Assembly: GCF_001429625.1 (NCBI RefSeq)
Contig: NZ_LMSU01000001.1
Location: forward strand, 1,354,310 to 1,418,309
Direction of reading: 5' to 3'
From: Nocardioides sp. Soil805
Lineage (GTDB): Bacteria; Actinomycetota; Actinomycetes; Propionibacteriales; Nocardioidaceae
DNA: 64,000 bases
The position numbers and the translations under genes were made by a program. Below, piece after piece: positions 56,511-64,000 of the stretch (position 1 is its first letter; each line of letters starts with the position of its first letter). Below the pieces are notes generated by a model. The model was not told where the DNA came from. It ran no database searches and saw nothing but the letters and a program-made list of their open reading frames with translations.

Positions 56511-57401
56511 CTACGGCTTGACGACCTCGCGGAGGGCTTGGATGGCTCGCCCCACGGCCTCGCGGGCGGCATCGATCCGCGCCGCGCTCGAGGGTGCCGC
56601 GTCCGTCAGCGCAAGGTCGATCTCGAGCGTGGCCGCGAACAGGTCCTGGAGCACCTCGGAATGGACCGCCTCGAGGATGCGCTCGCGCTCCTCGAGGCGG
56701 GCAAGTCGCTCACTGCGCCGGATGTTGCAGACCTGGCCCAGCGACCCGGGCTGGGTGTAGAGGTCGGTCGCCGCCACCTCCACCCAGGACCAGGCGTCAT
56801 CGGTGCGGACCCGGACTTCACCGACCCGCTCCGCCCGGGTCGGATCGGCGGCCAGCAGCTCCTCGAAGACGTCGAGGTCCTGCGGGTGGATGCGGTCCGT
56901 GATGGGTCTGCCCACGACCTCGTCGACCGGCCAACCGAAGAGGTTCGCGACGGCTGGACTGGCGTAGCTGACGACATGGTGCGCGTCGACCAGGACTGCG
57001 GCGTCGCTGGAACGCTCCATCAGGTGCCGGACGGCGTCGCCGAGGTTGAGGGAGGCGCCGACGATGGCGACCAGCTCACCGTTGCGGTACACGCCGCTGT
57101 CGGTGACCAGCGCGTGCAGCACCTCGCCGCCGCGGCGCCGTACCGGGAATCCACCGGACCAGGGACGGCCCTCCCGCAGAGCAGCCATGATCTCCGCCGC
57201 CGCCCGCTGGGAGAGCTCCGGCACCGTCACCTCCGTGACGTCACGCCCCACGGCCTCCGCGGCGGGCCAGCCGTACAGCTGCTCGGCGGCACCGTTCCAG
57301 AACAGCACCGTCCCCCGCGTGTCCGTCGCGATCACGGCGTGCCCGAGGGCGTGCAGCAGCTCGTCGGCAGACGGATGCACGGGGAGTGCCTCGGTATCCA
57401 T
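56511..57401 (-). CDS. Double-PAS sensor protein ending after a histidine-kinase-like dimerisation helix
   Basis: 296 residues. PAS 1: LLHALGHAVIATDTRGTVLF, NGAAEQLYGWPAAEAVG. PAS 2: DAAVLVDAHHVVSYASPAVA, NLFGWPVDEVVGRPITDRI, followed by the PAC-like WSWVEVAATDLYTQPGSLGQ. The end resembles a HisKA_3-type helix (EERERILEAVHSEVLQDLFA) with a His at the phosphorylation position. The protein stops about 40 residues later with no HATPase domain. It may be a truncated kinase or an adaptor that is phosphorylated in trans. Confidence 0.75.
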   Translation of the reverse strand: MDTEALPVHPSADELLHALGHAVIATDTRGTVLFWNGAAEQLYGWPAAEAVGRDVTEVTVPELSQRAAAEIMAALREGRPWSGGFPVRRRGGEVLHALVTDSGVYRNGELVAIVGASLNLGDAVRHLMERSSDAAVLVDAHHVVSYASPAVANLFGWPVDEVVGRPITDRIHPQDLDVFEELLAADPTRAERVGEVRVRTDDAWSWVEVAATDLYTQPGSLGQVCNIRRSERLARLEERERILEAVHSEVLQDLFAATLEIDLALTDAAPSSAARIDAAREAVGRAIQALREVVKP

Positions 57402-57461
57402 GAATCCAGCCTGCACCCCATGCCTCGGGTGGGCACGAGGCGAAAGACCCTGGGTACAGCG

Positions 57462-57539
57462 TCAGAGACCGAAGTGCTTGGCGACATTCGCAAGGACGGC
57501 GGCGACGATGATGGCGGCGACGATGATGACGGCGGTCAT
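57462..57539 (-). CDS. 25-residue hydrophobic small membrane peptide
   Basis: ATG at 57539 with AGGA seven bases upstream, stop at 57462. It begins MTAVIIVAAIIVAAVLANVA and ends KHFGL: a single membrane helix followed by one Lys and His. It is too short for standard gene calls and lies in the spacer between the PAS gene and the Nudix gene, both on the same strand. The strong ribosome-binding site and the fully hydrophobic first 17 residues argue for real translation. Function unknown; small membrane regulators and toxin-like peptides share this look. Confidence 0.45.
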   Translation of the reverse strand: MTAVIIVAAIIVAAVLANVAKHFGL

Positions 57540-57698
57540 GGTGTGGTCCTGTCAGGTCATTTCTCGATTTCGGGGAGGATCCCGGTCGGGTCGACCTGGG
57601 CCTCGGTGTGGCCGCTTCGAGACGCCGCCCTCCATCGGCAGGCTCGCACCGGGACGTCCTCGCCACCTCACCTCCCGTTGGTGAGATCGGCTCGACAA

Positions 57699-58178
57699 TC
57701 AGGAGCGGACCGGCTCGGTGATGTCTACCGGCACGGGCGGCGGTCCGTCCCGCAGTAGCGCTGACAGCAGGTCTCCCAGTCCCGGCGGGAACACGGTGTC
57801 CTTCGTCTGCGACAACTGCCGGGCATGCCACCAGCGGAACCCCAGGACGCTCGTGGTCTCGTGCTCGCTCAAGTCCGCAGGGGCCGGGTCGAAGTGCTGC
57901 ACGGAGTGGACGAGCCAGTCCTCATGGACGTCCACGGTCCGACCGTCGTACCGATAGGTGTGATCGCGGGTCCAGACGAGCGTTCCCATCGGCAGCTCCG
58001 CGAGCCCAGTTTCCTCGTAGGCCTCACGTCTCGCCGCCTGTTGAAGCGACTCGCCGGGCTCAACACCTCCACCAACTGGGTACCACCGCTGACGACCCGT
58101 TCGAGGGTCTGCCGCGCGAATGAGCAGAACACGATCCTCCTCGTCCAGCAGCAACAGCTTGACCGTCATCCGAGGCAC
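57699..58178 (-). CDS. Nudix hydrolase
   Basis: 159 residues. Nudix box GGGVEPGESLQQAARREAYE followed by ETGL matches Gx5Ex7REUxEExGU. KLLLLDEEDRVLLIRAADPR begins the beta sheet and FRWWHARQL follows the box. GTG at 58178; ATG at 58169 is an equally good start. Substrate (nucleotide diphosphate type) not predictable. Confidence 0.9.
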   Translation of the reverse strand: MPRMTVKLLLLDEEDRVLLIRAADPRTGRQRWYPVGGGVEPGESLQQAARREAYEETGLAELPMGTLVWTRDHTYRYDGRTVDVHEDWLVHSVQHFDPAPADLSEHETTSVLGFRWWHARQLSQTKDTVFPPGLGDLLSALLRDGPPPVPVDITEPVRS

Positions 58179-58235
58179 GCCCGGAGTGTAGGTGCCGAGA
58201 CAGACGGCGGCGCGTTCGTTCCCTTGTGTTGTTGC

Positions 58236-58889
58236 TCAGGGCCACAGAAGGGTCTGCACCCACCTCGATCCGCTGCCCGCATAACGGAGCCGAGCGTGCT
58301 GGCGATCCGGGTCCGCTTGCCAGAACTCCACCTGATCCGGGTTGACCGAGTAGAGCGCCCAGTTGGGCGAGACGAGTCCGGGGTGGGCTTCGAGGGCTGC
58401 CCGTGCGACCTGAACCGCTTCTCTGCACTCTGACGGGTCCGCGAGGGGCTGACTCTCCCGGCTTGCGAGTGCCACTGCGCGTGCTCCCAGACCGCGCGCC
58501 CGGAAGTCAGCGGCCGCCCGTTCGTCGGAAGCGGTGAGGACCGTGCCGCGAACCCGGACCTGGCGCCCCAGCGTTCGCCAGTAGAAGGTGAGCGCCGCGG
58601 TGGGCCGCTGCTCGAGTTGCTGACCCTTGGTGCTCGCGGAGCTGGTCGCGAACCACCAACCCTGCTCGTCGAGGTCCTTGAGGATGAGGACGCGGGCGTC
58701 AGGCCGCCCCAGCGCGTCGCAGGTGGACAGCGTCATTGCGTGCGGTTCTGCCTCGCCGGCATCAACGGCTTGCCTGAACCAGTCGACGAACAGCTCCTGC
58801 GGAGTGGCCGGGGCGCTGTTGACGTCGAAGGGGCGGGGAACCGACGACAGGACGGGTAGAGCGCGGAGCTCTGCGCGAAGCGACTGCAC
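58236..58889 (-). CDS. pdxH: Pyridoxamine 5'-phosphate oxidase family protein
   Basis: 217 residues from GTG. DWFRQAVDAGEAEPHAMTLS, RVLILKDLDEQGWWFATSSA, TAALTFYWRTLGRQVRVRGT and VEFWQADPDRQHARLRY are PNPOx landmarks with FMN-binding Arg/Lys positions. It would convert pyridoxamine or pyridoxine 5'-phosphate to pyridoxal phosphate. The usual N-terminal motif MRxxY of bona fide PdxH is not obvious, so a PdxH-like paralogue is possible. Confidence 0.85.
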   Translation of the reverse strand: MQSLRAELRALPVLSSVPRPFDVNSAPATPQELFVDWFRQAVDAGEAEPHAMTLSTCDALGRPDARVLILKDLDEQGWWFATSSASTKGQQLEQRPTAALTFYWRTLGRQVRVRGTVLTASDERAAADFRARGLGARAVALASRESQPLADPSECREAVQVARAALEAHPGLVSPNWALYSVNPDQVEFWQADPDRQHARLRYAGSGSRWVQTLLWP

Positions 58890-58947
58890 GAAACGCCACT
58901 GTATGAGGGAGGCATGCCGCTCCGTGGCTGGGGCCTAACGTCTTCCG

Positions 58948-59598
58948 GTGGCCATCCTCCATCGCGCCGACCTCCGCCCCACGAAGCTCGAACTGCTCGG
59001 CGGTTGGCTTCCGGCTCAGTCGTGGTACGTCGGGGACGAACATTCCCAGCTCGTGGCTGTCGGCGCCTACAGGTTCGACGATCCCCTGGGAGAAGTCGGC
59101 ATCGAGACTCACCTCATTCGTGCCGAGGGTGGCCCGATTCTTCAGGTGCCGCTGACCTATCGCGGGGTACCGCTTCCCGGCGGCGAGCGCTTTCTGATCG
59201 GGACCACACAGCATTCGGTCCTGGGTCGACGCTGGGTCTATGACGCATGCGCAGACCCCGTCTATGCGAGCGTGCTCACCGACGTCGTTCTCGGTTACGC
59301 CACTCAGGCGGAGGAGTACGTCGAGGGCGACGGTCGCCGGGATCGGCGCACTCCCACCGTCTTCGTCACGGGCACAGGGACTGGCCCGACCGACCGTGGG
59401 GCACCAGCCGTTCGGCAGCGTGAAGACGTGGATTGTTCGAGCGATGGCAACCGCACGGTCATCACGTCGCGAACGCATGAGCTGACGCTGCTCCGCGTGG
59501 TCGATCCCGCTGCACGCACGACCCACGAGCATGCCCTCCACGGCACCTGGTCCGGTCTGGAGCAGCCAGTCCCACTGGCCACGGCGAGAGGACTCTGA
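58948..59598 (+). CDS. Maltokinase N-terminal cap-like domain protein
   Basis: 216 residues from GTG. MAILHRADLRPTKLELLGGW, LPAQSWY and YRGVPLPGGERFLIGTTQHS resemble the N-terminal cap domain of actinobacterial maltokinase, but the kinase domain is absent. The C-terminal half includes TTHEHALHGTWSGLEQPVPL. It is a stand-alone cap-like protein of a kind seen in several actinobacteria, function unknown. Divergent from pdxH. Confidence 0.7.
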   Translation: MAILHRADLRPTKLELLGGWLPAQSWYVGDEHSQLVAVGAYRFDDPLGEVGIETHLIRAEGGPILQVPLTYRGVPLPGGERFLIGTTQHSVLGRRWVYDACADPVYASVLTDVVLGYATQAEEYVEGDGRRDRRTPTVFVTGTGTGPTDRGAPAVRQREDVDCSSDGNRTVITSRTHELTLLRVVDPAARTTHEHALHGTWSGLEQPVPLATARGL

Positions 59599-59872
59599 CG
59601 GCGCCGGATGGTCAGCGTGGGCGCCGGGCAGTCCGTTCATCAGCAGTTCCACGCGCTTCCAGCGGCACGAGCGTGCACTCTTCACAGCTCTCCCGCGCCA
59701 GGATCTCGCGGGTCGTCATTGCGGCAAACGACGACAGACGCACCCGAAGTGCGCCCCAGTTGAGCACCCGACTCGTTGCCCGCATCCGCAATTCGGCATG
59801 AGCGGACGCACGGATCACGGCAGATGAGTGCGTTCCGCACGGGCCACGTGTCGACTTCCCTAGCATCAGCCC

Positions 59873-60427
59873 ATGAGCACGGGGCGATACCGAGTGAGCC
59901 TGGCGGCGTGCGCGGTGCTGATGTTGGCGCTGACCACGGCCGCGTGCGCGGCAGAGTCATCTCCGCCAGATGGTGCGCCAGCCGCTGTTGCCGAGTCCGA
60001 GAGCTCAGCTCACGCTGATGCGATGCGGGCGGCGGAGGGCACCTTGCGGGCCTTCTTCGCCGTGCGGAGTCAGGCACAGGACGACCTGAGCGCTCGGATT
60101 GACGCTCAGGCGCCCTACCTCACGGCGCGCGAGGTCCACCCCGGCGCGGCGTACGAGGCAGCCATGCGCGGCCGACCGACCGGCGTCACCGACACGAACG
60201 TGCGCGTCGAGCTGTCGGACTCGCGTTGGGCCGGCGACGACATCCGGATCGACTTTGAGTTCACAGGTACGAGCGTGAACTACCCCGTTGAGGGCACCGA
60301 GCTGCTGCTGGATGCGGGCTCACCCGGGGAGTCCTACTGGAACGGCACCGCGACGCTCGAGAACCGGGACGGCGAGTGGCTGATCGACGACCTGACCGTT
60401 GATTCGTCCGGGGGCAGTTTCGAGTAG
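59873..60427 (+). CDS. Putative lipoprotein
   Basis: 184 residues from ATG. Signal peptide SLAACAVLMLALTTAACAAE with lipobox TTAAC. Mature domain: AEGTLRAFFAVRSQAQDDLS, FEFTGTSVNYPVEGTELLLD and NGTATLENRDGEWLIDDLTV, which may be an NTF2-like or cystatin-like beta sheet. No named family. The 274 bases before it hold no gene I can support. Confidence 0.65.
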   Translation: MSTGRYRVSLAACAVLMLALTTAACAAESSPPDGAPAAVAESESSAHADAMRAAEGTLRAFFAVRSQAQDDLSARIDAQAPYLTAREVHPGAAYEAAMRGRPTGVTDTNVRVELSDSRWAGDDIRIDFEFTGTSVNYPVEGTELLLDAGSPGESYWNGTATLENRDGEWLIDDLTVDSSGGSFE

Positions 60428-60550
60428 ACGCCGGTGACGGCCCATCTACCTGACTGCGAGGACGACGTCCGCGGCTCAAGAGCGGCGCTCTCGGCCCGCC
60501 GAGCTGACCTGGCTCGTCCTACGCCGGGCGGGACGACGGGACCCGGGTGG

Positions 60551-61069
60551 TCAGCCGAGCGCGATGTGGCCCCGGTAGAAGTACGTGCCGGTGGTGACTT
60601 CGTCCTTGAAGTTGAGCCGTCCGGTAGCACCGGTGAAGCCGCCGGTTCCGGACCCCACGGTGATCGGGTGCTGGCACCGTCCTTTGACCTCGACTCCTGT
60701 CGACACGTCCGGGGCCCACTTGGACTCGAACTTGTACGTCGTCGTGAAGGTGCCGACGGGCCCGCCGTTCAGACTGGCCACGACCAGCTCGCGGCCGGTC
60801 TCGATGTAGATCCCGCTAGGGGCTCCCAGATCCTTGGACGTCACGACGTCTGTGTACAGGCAGCCCTCCAGGTCGCCGGTGAGGATCAGCCCCGGATAGT
60901 CGGCGAACCCCGCGGGCGGCGTGTCGCACTCGCTACCGGTAGTGGCGTAGGTTCCCGACCCGGAGACCTGGGTGGTGCCCGCGGCGTTCGCTGGGGTCAC
61001 CAGCCCCACCCCGAGCGAGCAGACCATCAGCATGCCCGGTAGCGCCAGTCGGCGAATTTTTGTACGCAT
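60551..61069 (-). CDS. Exported protein, AOC-barrel-like
   Basis: 172 residues from ATG 61069 with AAGGAG upstream. Signal peptide LALPGMLMVCSLGVGLVTPA ending ANAA. Mature protein: QVSGSGTYATTGSECDTPPA, then GSGTGGFTGATGRLNFKDEV. The G-x-G-T-G-x-F-x-G-A-T-G motif is that of small exported beta-barrel proteins related to allene-oxide-cyclase or dirigent folds. Function unknown. Confidence 0.65.
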   Translation of the reverse strand: MRTKIRRLALPGMLMVCSLGVGLVTPANAAGTTQVSGSGTYATTGSECDTPPAGFADYPGLILTGDLEGCLYTDVVTSKDLGAPSGIYIETGRELVVASLNGGPVGTFTTTYKFESKWAPDVSTGVEVKGRCQHPITVGSGTGGFTGATGRLNFKDEVTTGTYFYRGHIALG

Positions 61070-61290
61070 GACTGCTCCTTCAGCCGTTGGGCATCTGGAG
61101 CGACGCGGGTTCGCCGTACCTGACCGAGCGACCTCCTTGCCACTGTTCAGGACGATCCGGCCATCGCCTAGCCGGTCTAGACTGCGCGCCAAATGCGCCG
61201 TCCAATTGGTGCCCCACCGCATCCTGTCATCGGCATGAGCGTGCACTCGTCGAGGCAGATCCGGATGGCCTGAGGTCCAAGGACTCCGGC

Positions 61291-61842
61291 TCAGGACGAT
61301 CGGTCCCGTTCGATCGCCGCCTGCAACGCCGAGGGGTACACGACGGTTCCGCACGTCGGGCAGGGTTCCTGGATCGCGTCGAGGTCCTGCAGCACCTCCG
61401 CGAGGTCCGTGCGCCCTCTCATGGCGGCCACCGATGCCAGTAGGTACCGCAGGTCTGCATTGGTCTTGCAGGTCTTGAGGCGCTCGAGCGCAAGGGTCAG
61501 TCCCCGGCGCATCGCTGTCCTGAAGGCCGGTTCCAAGTCGCTCGGCACGTCGGAGGCGTAAGTTGCGATCAGTCCGGCGACGATGAGGTATTCGTCCGCA
61601 TCCGCCGGGTCTAGGCGCCCTGCGAAGTCCATCAGGTAGGGGACAGCGGCGAAGGCGGCGTCGTACGTCGTCTCCTCGGCGCAGATCTCCGGCCACATCT
61701 CCCGGAAGAGCTCGAGGTCCGACGGGTCGTCGCCGAGGTCCCGGAGCGCCTGCGGAACCGGATACGCACCGGGCCCCATCCGGGTCCACAGTCGGCTCCA
61801 TCTCGGGCTGTCCAAGGGCAGTCGATGTGAGTCGTCGGTCAT
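61291..61842 (-). CDS. Hypothetical alpha-helical protein with C-terminal CPxCG
   Basis: 183 residues. Helical and acidic: SRLWTRMGPGAYPVPQALRD, YDAAFAAVPYLMDFAGRLDP, LIVAGLIATYASDVPSDLEP, ending with the CPTCGTVVYPSALQAAIERD zinc-ribbon-like motif. The layout (helical repeat body, short Cys pair) recalls proteins annotated as immunity or HEAT-like. No toxin gene is adjacent. A longer frame to 61899 has no better start. Confidence 0.6.
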   Translation of the reverse strand: MTDDSHRLPLDSPRWSRLWTRMGPGAYPVPQALRDLGDDPSDLELFREMWPEICAEETTYDAAFAAVPYLMDFAGRLDPADADEYLIVAGLIATYASDVPSDLEPAFRTAMRRGLTLALERLKTCKTNADLRYLLASVAAMRGRTDLAEVLQDLDAIQEPCPTCGTVVYPSALQAAIERDRSS

Positions 61843-61944
61843 GCGAGCCATTCTGGATGATGCGCTACCGGACACGCTGACATCGGCAGATCCCGGCACG
61901 CGAGGTCACCCATCGGCCCACCCAGCCAGACGGGGCGGTCTGCC

Positions 61945-62952
61945 TCAGGAGGTGCGGCTGGCGACGATGTCGGCGAAGGACTCGAGCGCGGTGCGGACCG
62001 GCCCGGGCTCCAGGACGCCGAGCAGCGCCTTGGCCCGCTCGGACTCCGCGACCACGTAGGCCCGCGCCTCATCCATGGCCGGGTGCTTGCGCAGCAGGTC
62101 GAGGGCCTCGGCGCGCAGGGTGTCGTCGGTCAGGTCGGCGTCGAGGAGCTCGTGCAGCCGGGCGTCCGCGGGGTCGGTGGAGGCGCGCGCCATGAGCACC
62201 GGCAGGGTCGGCACGCCCTCGCGCAGGTCGGTGCCGGGGGTCTTGCCCGACTCGGTCGACTCGGAGGCGATGTCCACGATGTCGTCGGAGAGCTGGAAGG
62301 CCGCGCCCACGATCTCGCCGTACCCGCGCAGGGCGGTGCGCACCTCGGCGGAGGCGCCTCCGAACATCGCGCCGTACTCGGCGGAGGTGGCGATCAGGGA
62401 ACCGGTCTTGCCGGCGACGACCTCGAGGTAGTGCTCGAGCGGGTCCTCGTCGGGCCCCGGCTCGACGGTCTCGAGGATCTGGCCCTCGACCAGCTCGGTG
62501 AAGGTGCGCGACTGGATGAGCACGGCCTCAGGGCCCAGCTGCGCGGTCACCTCGGACGACTTCCCGAACAGGTAGTCCCCGGTGAGGATCGCGACGTGGT
62601 TGTCCCAGCGGGCGTTGGCCGTGTCGGCCCCACGCCGCATGGCGGCCTCGTCCATCACGTCGTCGTGGTAGAGCGACGCCACGTGGGTCAGCTCCACCAC
62701 GCAGGCCGCGGCCAGCACCTCGTCCGCGTCGGGGGTGTCCCCCGCCTCGGCCGCGAGCAGCACGAGCAACGGGCGGAAGCGCCTGCCTCCGGCGCGCATC
62801 AGGTGGCCGGCGGCCTCGGAGACGTACGCCGTCCGCGCACGGGTGTGCCCGACGAGCATCTCCTCGACGACCTCGAGCCGTGCGGAGAGGCGTCGTGCGA
62901 GGGCCTCGTCGACGACGGGGAGCGCCAGCGCCGGCGCGGAAGGGGTGGTCAC
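61945..62952 (-). CDS. Polyprenyl diphosphate synthase
   Basis: 335 residues from GTG overlapping the nuoN stop (GTGA). First Asp-rich motif YHDDVMDEAAMRRGADTANA, second QLSDDIVDIASEST, and GGRRFRPLLVLLAAEAG. These are long-chain isoprenyl synthase landmarks. Adjacent nuoN and the actinobacterial context suggest it makes the menaquinone side chain (GrcC/IspB role), but product length cannot be read from the sequence. Confidence 0.93.
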   Translation of the reverse strand: MTTPSAPALALPVVDEALARRLSARLEVVEEMLVGHTRARTAYVSEAAGHLMRAGGRRFRPLLVLLAAEAGDTPDADEVLAAACVVELTHVASLYHDDVMDEAAMRRGADTANARWDNHVAILTGDYLFGKSSEVTAQLGPEAVLIQSRTFTELVEGQILETVEPGPDEDPLEHYLEVVAGKTGSLIATSAEYGAMFGGASAEVRTALRGYGEIVGAAFQLSDDIVDIASESTESGKTPGTDLREGVPTLPVLMARASTDPADARLHELLDADLTDDTLRAEALDLLRKHPAMDEARAYVVAESERAKALLGVLEPGPVRTALESFADIVASRTS

Positions 62953-64000
62953 CTGATGAATTGTCCCGCAAGACCCGCCAGATCGAGCAACGGGCCCGGC
63001 AGGATCCCCAGCATCAACGTCGCAGCGGCACCCAGCGCGATGGTCGTCGCGGTGAGCACGCTCGGGTACGCGACGGTGGGTCCGTCCCCGACCGGCTCGT
63101 CGAAGTACATCGCCTTGATGACCCGGATGTAGAAGAAGGCGGCGATGATGCTGGCCAGCACGGCCACGATCACGACCGGCCACGCCCCGGCGGCCAGGGC
63201 CACCGAGAACACCGCGAGCTTGCCCACGAAGCCGGAGGTCAGCGGGATGCCGGCCATCGCCAGGAGGAAGAACGCGAACACGCCGGCCACGACGGGCGAC
63301 TCCTTGCCCAGGCCCGACCACCGCGACATCGCCGTGGCCTCGCCGCCCGAGTCCCGGACCAGGCCGACCACCGCGAAGGCGCCCAGCACGGCGAAGCCGT
63401 AGGTCGCGAGGTAGAACAGCACCGCCTGCAGGGCGGTCAGCTCACCGTCGGCCAGCGCCGACGTCTGCTGGACACCGAGGACGCCGGTGAGCAGGAAGCC
63501 GGTGTGGGCGACCGAGGAGTAGGCCAGCATCCGCTTCATGTCGGTCTGGGTGACGGCGAGCACGGCGCCGAGCAGCATGGTGAGGATCGCGATGATCCAC
63601 ATCATCGGCTGCCACGACCAGCGGTCCGCGCCGAAGGCGACGTAGAAGAGCCGGAGCATCGCGCCGAACGCCGCGACCTTGGTGCCTGCGGCCATGAAGG
63701 CCGTGACCGGGGTCGGGGCGCCCTGGTAGACGTCCGGGGTCCAGGCCTGGAAGGGCACCGCACCGACCTTGAAGAACAGGCCGACGGCCAGCATGCCGAC
63801 GCCGATGAGCAGCAGGGCGCTGTTGCCGGTGTCGTTGCGGACGGCCTCGTTGATGGCGGCGAACTGCATCGAGCCGGCGTAGCCGTAGACGAGCGCGACG
63901 CCGTACAGGAAGAAGCCGCTGGAGAAGGCGCCGAGCAGGAAGTACTTGAGCGCGGCCTCCTGGCTCAGCAACCGGCGCCGGCGCGCCAGGCCGCACAGGA
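62949..64000 (-). CDS. nuoN: NADH-quinone oxidoreductase subunit N, 3' part
   Basis: Reads in from the right edge (LCGLARRRRLLSQEAALKYF) to the stop at 62949, about 350 residues of the C-terminal part. Antiporter-like membrane helices carry the conserved Lys in FFKVGAVPFQAWTPDVYQGA and in MKRMLAYSSVAHTGFLLTGV. Subunit N is one of three proton-pumping subunits of complex I. GTGA overlap with the synthase gene indicates one transcript for respiration and quinone tail synthesis. Confidence 0.96.
   Translation of the reverse strand, partial: LCGLARRRRLLSQEAALKYFLLGAFSSGFFLYGVALVYGYAGSMQFAAINEAVRNDTGNSALLLIGVGMLAVGLFFKVGAVPFQAWTPDVYQGAPTPVTAFMAAGTKVAAFGAMLRLFYVAFGADRWSWQPMMWIIAILTMLLGAVLAVTQTDMKRMLAYSSVAHTGFLLTGVLGVQQTSALADGELTALQAVLFYLATYGFAVLGAFAVVGLVRDSGGEATAMSRWSGLGKESPVVAGVFAFFLLAMAGIPLTSGFVGKLAVFSVALAAGAWPVVIVAVLASIIAAFFYIRVIKAMYFDEPVGDGPTVAYPSVLTATTIALGAAATLMLGILPGPLLDLAGLAGQFIR

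Noticed and set aside
59612..59866. Minus-strand frame with an internal MTTREILARESCEECTLV segment
   Set aside because: The Cys pair looked like a short metal protein, but there is no ribosome-binding site and no conserved motif. The spacer shows no other gene.

Overview
The window is a GC-rich actinobacterial chromosome segment. It looks like a Nocardioides-type member of the Propionibacteriales or a close relative. Evidence for this is the strong GC bias, frequent GTG/TTG starts, ATGA/GTGA gene overlaps, leaderless-looking promoters, a complete mce operon, and a gene order that matches the mycobacterial core block thrT-metT-rpmG-hadA-hadB-trpT-secE-nusG-rplK-rplA-rplJ-rplL-mkl-rpoB. The assignment rests on reading the sequence and on synteny recalled from memory; no database search was run.

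Layout. Positions 1-24040 hold the transcription/translation block, mostly on the minus strand: tRNA-Thr, tRNA-Met, rpmG, hadA, hadB, murB, tRNA-Trp, secE, nusG, rplK, rplA, rplJ, rplL, then the mce lipid-import operon (ATPase, two YrbE permeases, MceA-F and two Mce-associated proteins), and the first 600 codons of rpoB. A few plus-strand genes interrupt this block: an adenosine-deaminase family enzyme, a DUF4190-like membrane protein, and a stand-alone DnaB-C-like ATPase. Positions 24122-29442 carry a ROK regulator divergent from zwf-edd-eda, a complete oxidative Entner-Doudoroff cassette. Positions 29470-36187 hold a DNA glycosylase, TerD, a flavodoxin-like protein, a pirin, a molybdopterin oxidoreductase and an Old Yellow Enzyme. 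Positions 36217-39638 are a homogentisate degradation locus (hmgA divergent from an uncharacterised gene plus fahA) with a half-site array between them. Positions 39721-46947 carry assorted enzymes, an MFS transporter, an exported esterase-like protein, tRNA-Tyr, YajQ and a CarH-like cobalamin photosensory domain without a DNA-binding domain. Positions 47084-50872 are a sulfate ABC importer whose ATPase gene contains a REP-like repeat in frame. Positions 51099-54157 are korAB. Positions 54275-61842 look like an accessory stretch of small exported, sensory and hypothetical genes, including a 25-residue membrane peptide with a strong ribosome-binding site. Positions 61945-64000 return to core genes: a polyprenyl synthase and the 3' part of nuoN.

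Functional picture. The window couples information processing, steroid/lipid import, an Entner-Doudoroff route feeding KorAB, tyrosine/phenylalanine catabolism through homogentisate, and sulfate uptake. The points most worth a second look are the repeat embedded in cysA, the truncated B12 photosensor, the uncharacterised gene inside the homogentisate operon, the palindrome over the zwf promoter, the J-domain fusion in the mce operon, the PAS protein that stops after its dimerisation helix, and the 25-residue peptide.
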